Shown here: piece by piece, positions 27,887 to 33,118 of the stretch
How positions within the stretch are numbered: position 1 is the first letter of the stretch
How the letters are laid out: each line of letters opens with the position of its first letter
Source: Oscillospiraceae bacterium
GTDB taxonomy: Bacteria > Bacillota > Clostridia > Oscillospirales > Oscillospiraceae
Reading direction: 5' to 3'
Length of the DNA stretch: 33,118 nt
NCBI GenBank assembly: GCA_017416685.1
Contig: JAFQBN010000027.1
Location: 1 to 33,118 of the forward strand
Position numbers and translations under genes: made by a program
Notes under the pieces: generated by a model
The model's database searches: none
Told to the model about the DNA's origin: nothing
Seen by the model: only the letters and a program-made list of their open reading frames with translations

Positions 27887-28492
27887 TTACCGCTCACGGG
27901 TCATGGGGATGGGAGACAGCCCCTCGGGGCGGTCGTACAGCTGGCAGCCGCAATCGTCCAGATGGTTCAGCTTAAAGCCGTTGGCCTTGTACGCCTCGTA
28001 ATCAAAGGCATTCAGCTCGTCAATGGCGATCTGGTGGAAGCGGTCAAAGTCGGGCCACCACTCCCAGCCGCTGCCGAAATCGTTGTACAGGTAGGCGTCG
28101 GCGCACTGCTTGCCCAGCTCCGGGGTCACATAGAACGCGCCCATGGCCAGCACGTTGACGCCGTTGCCGGAGATGGCGCGGAAGGCGGCGGGGACAGACT
28201 CCACCACGCCGGCGTGGACGCCGGGACACTTGCTGGCGGCGATGTGGATGCCCATACCGGTGCCGCAGAAGATCATGGCGCGCTCAAACTCCTGCTCGGC
28301 GATCATGGCGCCCACGCGCAGGCCGATGCGGTGGAACATCAGCTCGGTATCGTTGGGGTCGGAGTCGGCCTTTACACCGATGTCGGTGATGGTCCAGCCC
28401 TTCTTTTCCAGGTACTCCTTGATGGCCTCCTTCAGGGGGTAGCCGGCGAAATCGGCGGCCATGAGCAGTTGCTTGTCTTTAACCAGTTTCAT
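27887..28492 (-). CDS. RpiB/LacAB-family sugar isomerase, possibly DhuI-like
   Basis: ATG 28492 (GAGGAGG upstream) gives 201 residues. It has the RpiB-family features: a substrate-binding Asp in AADFAGYPLKEAIKEYL near residue 12, IFCGTGMGIHIAASKCPGVHAG with the catalytic Cys in the CGTGMG loop, and NVLAMGAFYVTPELG. It is about 50 residues longer than ordinary ribose-5-phosphate isomerase B, with a C-terminal extension after residue 150 rich in Trp, Phe and Cys. The family also contains LacA/LacB and DhuI, which isomerises a 4-deoxy-5-keto-uronate from unsaturated uronates. The operon context makes a catabolic sugar isomerase more likely than a pentose-phosphate one. The substrate is not decided. 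Confidence 0.7.
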   Translation of the reverse strand: MKLVKDKQLLMAADFAGYPLKEAIKEYLEKKGWTITDIGVKADSDPNDTELMFHRIGLRVGAMIAEQEFERAMIFCGTGMGIHIAASKCPGVHAGVVESVPAAFRAISGNGVNVLAMGAFYVTPELGKQCADAYLYNDFGSGWEWWPDFDRFHQIAIDELNAFDYEAYKANGFKLNHLDDCGCQLYDRPEGLSPIPMTRER

Positions 28493-28512
28493 TGTCAGTT
28501 CCTCCTCGAAAA

Positions 28513-29235
28513 TCAATTGTTCAGTATGGTGTGCACCAGCTGCCAGGCGAACAGCTCGTGCATTTTGCGCGTGGGATGATTCAAGCCGTTACTCAAAAGT
28601 GCGGTGGTGTCCACACCCTTTTCGTACATGTTCTTCCAGATGGCGTAGCAGTCGCAGAGGATAACGTCCTCTTCCCTGCACACCTGGCGGGCGGCATCGA
28701 TATAGGCGTCAAACACGCCGCCCAGCTGCCGCTCCACAAACATAGGCCCATGGGGTTCCAGAATGTCGCCGGGGCCTACCAAATCGCAATGGGTGTTCAG
28801 CATATTGGGGGTCATGAAAATAACCTCGATCCCGGCCTGTTTGGCGGTGGTGAAGATGTTGCGCAGGGCGGTGGTGTACTTCTCGATGCCCTCATAGCCG
28901 TAGTAACTGTCATTCAGGCCGAAGCACACGATAAGAAGGTCCGGGGACATGGGCAGCACATCCTGCTTCAACCGCTCAAAGCCGAGAGGGGCCTGACCGC
29001 CGTTAACGCCGGCATTGAAGATGGCAACGGGGGCCTGGGGCCAAAGCATGGCCAGCAGACCCTTCAGCTTTTCGGAGTAGGCCTCGGTGCTGTCAAAGAC
29101 GCACTTCATTTCGTTGTTCTTTTGGTAAACCTCAAACACGCCCTGGGTAACGCTGTCGCCCAGCAGGGCGATCAAGGGGGTGCGATTATGGTCATTATCT
29201 TTGGTTTTCTGATTCAAAATTTCCGTGAAACGCAT
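28513..29235 (-). CDS. SGNH/GDSL-family hydrolase (probable carbohydrate esterase)
   Basis: The 240-residue protein starts at ATG 29235, six bases after AAGGAGGT. It has block I GDSVTQG with nucleophile Ser28, block II around Gly76 (NAGVNGG), block III GLNDS with Asn108, and a block V-like NGLNHPT with His220. The Asp normally found a few residues before that His is Asn216 here. No signal peptide is seen, so it should act in the cytoplasm. In this operon it may remove acetyl groups from imported oligosaccharides. It lies 12 bases after the GH78-like gene, and its ribosome site overlaps that gene's stop. Confidence 0.78.
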   Translation of the reverse strand: MRFTEILNQKTKDNDHNRTPLIALLGDSVTQGVFEVYQKNNEMKCVFDSTEAYSEKLKGLLAMLWPQAPVAIFNAGVNGGQAPLGFERLKQDVLPMSPDLLIVCFGLNDSYYGYEGIEKYTTALRNIFTTAKQAGIEVIFMTPNMLNTHCDLVGPGDILEPHGPMFVERQLGGVFDAYIDAARQVCREEDVILCDCYAIWKNMYEKGVDTTALLSNGLNHPTRKMHELFAWQLVHTILNN

Positions 29236-29247
29236 GAAAATACCTCC

Positions 29248-31335
29248 TTACTCGTTCAAAAGGTTGTATTTGCCGTACAGATAGATGGGCATGCCCGACC
29301 AGCCGTGGCACAGGGAACAGGCCTGATTGAAGTCGCCGCCCTCGCCGTTGACCACTTCCCAGAACGAGGTGGCACCGCTGAAAAGCATATGCCCCCACGT
29401 TTTTTCCACATCCCGGCGGACGAACTCGCGGTACTTGTCGTCCTCCTGCAGCAGCACATCGTACTGGTAGGTGCGGGCGCTGAGCATACAGGGGATCATG
29501 TCCGGCTTGAGCATGTTTTCGATGACGATAGGGCGCAGTTCCTCGGGGGTGGCACCCACGTACAGGGGCAGCGCCTGCAAAAAGGCGTAGTGGCCGGGGT
29601 TGGCGCCGTCCGTGCGGGCCATGTAAAGGTTCTGCTCCGGGTCGAAGAACGCCTCATGCAGACGGACATTCAGCTCTTTGTGCAGCCCATCGTAGTGGGC
29701 GGCCAGCTCGGGCTGCACCACCTCGCACAGACGGGCAAAGCAGCGGAAACTGTCCGAGGCGAAGGCGTTGAGCGCACATTCGTAGGGGGCGGTTTCCAGG
29801 AAGTACTCATTGCCGGACAGGCCGGCGTTCCACGAATAGAAGTTCCAGTACTGCCTGCCCACAAAGCTGGGCAGCAGGCCGCTGTCGTCCATCTGCCCCT
29901 CCAGCATCTCCGCAATGGTCTTGGCCACGGGGAACATCTCACGGATAAAATCCTTGTCCCCGGAATACTCCATGTACTCCAGCAGCTGACGGATGTAGAT
30001 GGTGGTAAAGGAGGGAATGGTGATAGGGAACTTGCCCGGGGCGCCGATTTCCAGATGACCGTCGGCGCGCAGGTTCTTGCCCAGCAGGCGCAGGGACTCC
30101 CGCGCCACGTTAAACTCCCCATCAAAGGCGTAGTAGCCCGCCAGCATCTGCACGCGGCTGTCGAAGGTGTACAGGGACTGTTCCCGCCAAGGGCAGTCCT
30201 CGTGATGCTCGTGAATGCACAGGTGCAGGGTGCGCACCGCCACATCGTAAATCCGGTGGTGCAGACCGTCCCGGATGGGGTTGGGCTTGATGCTCATGGG
30301 GTAGTCGAAGAAGCGGATGCCCGCCGTGTGCAGCACGCCGCTGCGGCTGGCAATATGTACCTGCAAATAGCGCAAACCCATGCGCAGGAAGGGGTCGAAG
30401 AACTGATTTCGGCCGGCCTTGGCGTGATAGCTGACGGTAAAGTTGCGGTTGCTGATCCGGGAGCGAACACGCAAATCGTCCACGTGCTCACCCCAGCCGA
30501 TGAGTACATCGCACGCCTCGGGTACTTCGAAATCCAAATTCAAATAACCGGCCGATTCCTGCCCCATGTCAAAGAGGAAGTAGACACCGTCGGCAGCCTC
30601 GTCCTCCTTCACCTGCCATGCCGTGCCGTTGTCGGTGGCGGTCAGCAGCTCCCGCTTGGTGCGGTTGGAGAGGTAGTCGCACAGCAGGGTTTTGGACATG
30701 GGCGTGTGGCTGTGGTCGGCCAGGAATACACCCTGAGTTGTCAGCCGGCCGGAGGTCGCCTCGTCCAACACGCACTTTTTGATGGGTCGGGGGAACAGGT
30801 GCTTTTCCTTAGCCACTAAGACACTTTTCCGGTAGGGCAGCTCCTCGGTGCAGGCATCGTACTTGAACACAAAGCCCAGCACGTCGTTGGCCACCTCCAT
30901 ATTCCCATCCGCATAATGGGTATTCTTCCGGGACAGAACGTCGGGGTTGCTGGTCAGCAGACAGGCATCCCCCTGCCAAAGGGCAAAAATCACCCCGGGA
31001 ATCTGCTTTTGGACTGTGAGGAAGTCCTTCCCCGCCACATAGTGGACAATGCGCAGGGTGTTCTCCCCCGGGGTAACAAAGCCGGAAATATCCAAGCTAT
31101 CATAGACCTGATAATCCTCGTAGCCGGGGTACTGGCCGCAGTCCACAAACCGATCGTTGACGTACACGGCGTACCGGGTGTGGGCGCACAGGTGGAGGGT
31201 CAGGTTGGCGGTGCTGTCCACCCGGAATTGGGTCTGATAGTCAAAATAGGTGTTTACAACATCGGTGCATATATCTGCCGGAAAAATCCAATCCGCCTGT
31301 TGAAAAATCCGTTCGGTATCAACGTTCAAACTCAT
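29248..31335 (-). CDS. GH78-like alpha-L-rhamnosidase family protein
   Basis: The 695-residue protein has beta-sandwich N-terminal domains (about 1-345), an alpha/alpha six-hairpin barrel (about 350-690) and a C-terminal ATSFWE...HGWSG block (Glu660, His677). These are hallmarks of GH78 and relatives. The motif at 380-386 reads DCPWREQ, where typical GH78 enzymes have DCPxRDE. The usual general-acid Glu position is therefore Gln386, with Glu385 beside it. It may be a divergent subfamily with other specificity. There is no signal peptide, so it is probably cytoplasmic, acting on imported oligosaccharides. It is the first gene of the operon, with AAGGAGG before the ATG, and is divergent from the araC gene. 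Confidence 0.8.
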   Translation of the reverse strand: MSLNVDTERIFQQADWIFPADICTDVVNTYFDYQTQFRVDSTANLTLHLCAHTRYAVYVNDRFVDCGQYPGYEDYQVYDSLDISGFVTPGENTLRIVHYVAGKDFLTVQKQIPGVIFALWQGDACLLTSNPDVLSRKNTHYADGNMEVANDVLGFVFKYDACTEELPYRKSVLVAKEKHLFPRPIKKCVLDEATSGRLTTQGVFLADHSHTPMSKTLLCDYLSNRTKRELLTATDNGTAWQVKEDEAADGVYFLFDMGQESAGYLNLDFEVPEACDVLIGWGEHVDDLRVRSRISNRNFTVSYHAKAGRNQFFDPFLRMGLRYLQVHIASRSGVLHTAGIRFFDYPMSIKPNPIRDGLHHRIYDVAVRTLHLCIHEHHEDCPWREQSLYTFDSRVQMLAGYYAFDGEFNVARESLRLLGKNLRADGHLEIGAPGKFPITIPSFTTIYIRQLLEYMEYSGDKDFIREMFPVAKTIAEMLEGQMDDSGLLPSFVGRQYWNFYSWNAGLSGNEYFLETAPYECALNAFASDSFRCFARLCEVVQPELAAHYDGLHKELNVRLHEAFFDPEQNLYMARTDGANPGHYAFLQALPLYVGATPEELRPIVIENMLKPDMIPCMLSARTYQYDVLLQEDDKYREFVRRDVEKTWGHMLFSGATSFWEVVNGEGGDFNQACSLCHGWSGMPIYLYGKYNLLNE

Positions 31336-31384
31336 GGCCTCCTTGATGCGGTAATTCAGTCGTTTTTTTACGCTATTCTTTATT

Positions 31385-31414
31385 TATTATGGAAAAACAA
31401 AGAAAAATTGTAAA
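31385..31414 (-). promoter_or_regulatory. Likely promoter of the GH78-SGNH-isomerase-SLH operon
   Basis: On the minus strand TTTACA (31414-31409) is followed after 18 bases by ATAATA (31390-31385), set in an AT-rich stretch. The leader to the start codon at 31335 would be about 45 bases. It lies in the 170-base region shared with the araC gene. Confidence 0.5.
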
Positions 31415-31469
31415 TGTTCCTCGGTGCCGCTTACATATCCAAATGTGACATATTTTTGGAATGTTCTGG

Positions 31470-31499
31470 TTGACAACCGGGATCGGGCGGTCTTATAAT
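31470..31499 (+). promoter_or_regulatory. Consensus promoter of the araC-family gene
   Basis: TTGACA (31470-31475), 18 bases, then TATAAT (31494-31499): both hexamers are perfect. The start codon lies only seven bases past the -10 box, so the transcript is expected to start at or next to the ATG. Confidence 0.8.
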
Positions 31500-31505
31500 G
31501 CGAGC

Positions 31506-32243
31506 ATGATGACACTACAAAGCCTCTTTGGCGCAAACGAGTCCTACACCCACGAAAATTGGGAATACCGGGATGTCTATGTGGGGTTTTCGCGGCTGTA
31601 TTACATTCTGGACGGGGAAGGCTATTACGAGGAGAATGGCAAAGCAACGAGATTTAAGAAAGGTTATCTTTATCTCACCCCCGTCAAACGGAAGTTCTCG
31701 CTCTACGATAACCCCAAAGACCAGCTGCTGCACACCTACAGTCATATATTCACCACTCCGGCGGTCAACCGTTTCACCGAGATTGAGGTCAAACCGGGCA
31801 CCCTTCTGGCCGATGCCGTGGCTCTGTACCGCAAGTATATCCACGCCGACGATGCAACACTGTCCCCCGTCATTCAGCTGTTGTTGTCCTGCATGGAGCA
31901 GGCGCCCACCGGCCGCACCGTGGCAGAGAAAACCAAGCTGTATCTGGACGCGCTGACCGACTTCTCCCTGGATATGGCCACCCTGTCCCATGCCATTGGG
32001 TACAGCCGGGAACACATCACCCGCAGCTTTTTGGCCACTTATCACATCACCCCCAAGCACTACTTTGAGCAGGGTCGGATGAACGCCGCCCTCCGGCGGT
32101 TGATGGATGGCAAAAAGGTCTTTGAGGTGGCGGAGGAAATGCGCTTCTCCTCCCCCTACGCCTTCAGCAAAGCCTTCAAGCGCCACTTCGGCCTGTCTCC
32201 GAAAGAGTATCTTGCTACTCTGACCAGATGGAGTCAAAAATAA
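31506..32243 (+). CDS. AraC-family transcriptional regulator
   Basis: The preferred start is the ATGATG at 31506, giving 245 residues. An upstream ATG at 31461 would read through the promoter. The N-terminal half (about 10-130) is a cupin-like sensor with VYVGFSRLYYILDGEGYY, typical of sugar-responsive AraC proteins. The C-terminal AraC DNA-binding domain (about 145-242) has the first helix-turn-helix around LDMATLSHAIGYSREHITRSF and the second around EVAEEMRFSSPYAFSKAFKRHFGLSPKEY. It is divergent from the carbohydrate operon and is its probable activator. Repeats between the two promoters are candidate binding sites. Confidence 0.88.
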   Translation: MMTLQSLFGANESYTHENWEYRDVYVGFSRLYYILDGEGYYEENGKATRFKKGYLYLTPVKRKFSLYDNPKDQLLHTYSHIFTTPAVNRFTEIEVKPGTLLADAVALYRKYIHADDATLSPVIQLLLSCMEQAPTGRTVAEKTKLYLDALTDFSLDMATLSHAIGYSREHITRSFLATYHITPKHYFEQGRMNAALRRLMDGKKVFEVAEEMRFSSPYAFSKAFKRHFGLSPKEYLATLTRWSQK

Positions 32244-32268
32244 ATATCCCCCCGCATAGGCGGGTGCT

Positions 32269-32305
32269 CGTAAAACAGTTAAACCAAAAATTTAACTATT
32301 TTACG
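32269..32305. repeat. 15-bp AT-rich inverted repeat after araC
   Basis: CGTAAAACAGTTAAA (32269-32283) and TTTAACTATTTTACG (32291-32305) pair over 15 positions with one mismatch, with a seven-base loop. It sits at the change from GC-rich host-like sequence to the AT-richer tnpV region, 26 bases after the araC stop. It could be a terminator, an operator or an element-end site. Confidence 0.6.
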
Positions 32306-32338
32306 GCATCTGTCAGACGGGGTTGGCTAAACAAAGTT

Positions 32339-32377
32339 AGCGATACTTGGTTTGATAACCGAGTATCGCTTCTTTTT
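32339..32377 (+). terminator. Hairpin with T-tract upstream of tnpV
   Basis: AGCGATACT (32339-32347) pairs with AGTATCGCT (32362-32370), with four further inner pairs (GGTT with AACC) and a T-rich tail (TCTTTTTT). It may end the araC transcript or attenuate transcription into tnpV. A small upstream stem (32326-32330 with 32337-32341) overlaps its first arm. Confidence 0.75.
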
Positions 32378-32408
32378 TACCCGTAAAAACGCTTTTGTGG
32401 AGGTACAT

Positions 32409-32774
32409 ATGATGCAGGAACTGAACTATATCCGTTGTGGTGATTACTATATTCCCGATATTCGTTTACCGGAGGAAAACAGACCTATTGGTCGATGGGG
32501 ACATATGCACAGAGATTACATTAAGGAGCATAATCCTATTCGCTTTAACAATCTGTGCCTTAGCGGTGAGCTGTGGACATACCTGGCTGATTTGAACGAG
32601 CAGGCACAGAGCCGCCTTGAACTTATCATCGAGCAAATGAAAGCCGCCGAGGGCGTGACGGAGCACATGAAGCAGCACGATCAGATAGCGTGGGTTGGAG
32701 CCATGAATAGCATCCGCAACCGAGCCGAGGAAATTGTTCTGCGTGAGATGATCTACGAGGAGGATGCAGTATGA
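32409..32774 (+). CDS. tnpV: TnpV-family transposon protein
   Basis: The start is one of two adjacent ATG codons (32409 or 32412) after GGAGG, giving about 121 residues. The sequence follows the TnpV family pattern: GDYYIPDIRLPEE near residue 10, the PIGRWGHMHRDYI segment, LCLSGELWTYLADLNEQAQ, then EGVTEHMK and WVGAMNSIRNRAEEIVLREMIY. The family is named from the clostridial transposon Tn4451 and is frequent on conjugative and mobilisable elements. Its role is unclear. Base composition is visibly more AT-rich than the rest of the window, which suggests horizontal transfer. Confidence 0.82.
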   Translation: MMQELNYIRCGDYYIPDIRLPEENRPIGRWGHMHRDYIKEHNPIRFNNLCLSGELWTYLADLNEQAQSRLELIIEQMKAAEGVTEHMKQHDQIAWVGAMNSIRNRAEEIVLREMIYEEDAV

Positions 32775-33031
32775 GAATCCTTGAAGAATTTTGGTACGGC
32801 AACATCGAGCCAACAGAATACGATACTTCTTCTAAGGAGTACAAGAAACTGTTGGAGCTGATTTGTAAGAACGAAGAAAAGCTCCAAGCCACCATGACGG
32901 ATGAGCAGAAAGAGCTGTTTGAGAAATGTACAGATTGTGTGCGGGAGTATCAAACTATCACAGACTGTTTGTTATTCCAAAACAGCTTTAAGCTTGGAGC
33001 AAGAATGATGTTAGCGGTCATGGAAGAATAA
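32771..33031 (+). CDS. DUF6809-family small protein
   Basis: The 86-residue, mostly helical protein overlaps tnpV by four bases (ATGA). Its start (ILEEFWYGNIEPTE), the central ELFEKCTDCVREYQTI and the end FKLGARMMLAVMEE match the DUF6809 pattern. Such proteins regularly follow tnpV in clostridial mobile elements. The function is unknown. The pair forms a two-gene operon closed by a terminator. Confidence 0.75.
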   Translation: MRILEEFWYGNIEPTEYDTSSKEYKKLLELICKNEEKLQATMTDEQKELFEKCTDCVREYQTITDCLLFQNSFKLGARMMLAVMEE

Positions 33032-33048
33032 TCGAATATACCAAGTAG

Positions 33049-33082
33049 GGACTTGTGCTCAAATCGGGCACAAGTCCTTTTT
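33049..33082 (+). terminator. Terminator after the tnpV/DUF6809 pair
   Basis: GGACTTGTGC (33049-33058) pairs with GCACAAGTCC (33068-33077), with a nine-base loop and TTTTT directly after the stem. The last 36 bases of the window hold no recognisable feature. Confidence 0.88.
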
Positions 33083-33118
33083 GCTTCCACTCAAGCAAAA
33101 AACAGATTAGATATTCTC

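Noticed and set aside
28492-30819. A 775-codon open frame on the plus strand, antisense to the SGNH and GH78-like genes
   Set aside because: Same reason: no recognisable domain, while both minus-strand genes carry active-site motifs and good ribosome sites.

Overview
The window looks like chromosomal DNA from a GC-rich member of the Bacillota, class Clostridia, most likely an Oscillospiraceae-type gut anaerobe. The evidence is a glgB-glgC-glgD-glgA operon with a GlgD subunit, a very large secreted protein ending in three SLH domains, strong AGGAGG-type ribosome sites, and TnpV/DUF6809 genes typical of clostridial mobile elements. Base composition was judged by eye, and no database search was possible.

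Layout. (1) 1-1940: the 5' part of an RluA-family pseudouridine synthase (minus) and hemW (plus), read from back-to-back promoters whose -35 boxes touch. (2) 1939-14366: a dense minus-strand block of phage structural genes in the order of the Bacillus phage-like element PBSX. It runs terminase large subunit, portal, protease, decoration protein, capsid, three connector/neck proteins, sheath, tube, tail chaperone, a 150-residue unknown, LysM protein, baseplate hub, gpV-like spike, gp25-like wedge, baseplate J and DUF2313. (3) 14516-15640: a D-Ala-D-Ala carboxypeptidase. (4) 15749-21595: a glycogen operon with a near-consensus promoter. (5) 21769-31335: a minus-strand carbohydrate operon (GH78-like enzyme, SGNH hydrolase, RpiB-family isomerase, 2005-residue surface protein) divergent from an AraC regulator at 31506-32243. 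(6) 32244-33118: visibly AT-richer DNA with palindromes and the tnpV/DUF6809 pair, probably the edge of an inserted element.

The phage block is the most unusual part. It holds an apparently intact contractile-tail particle and a packaging motor, but no integrase, repressor, replication gene, small terminase, recognisable tape measure, tail fibre, holin or lysin. The place of the tape measure is taken by a 150-residue protein. The tail-chaperone gene carries a clear programmed -1 frameshift signal (A AAA AAA, a 6-nt spacer, then a stem-loop) that fuses it to an otherwise orphan frame. Together these fit a domesticated, PBSX-like or gene-transfer-agent-like element with an unusually short tail, or a remnant reduced to its structural genes. 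Sequence alone cannot decide between these.

The carbohydrate operon suggests attack on a rhamnose- and perhaps uronate-containing glycan. A surface-anchored beta-propeller protein would act outside the cell, and three enzymes without signal peptides would act inside. The araC gene has a consensus promoter so close to its start codon that the mRNA should be leaderless.
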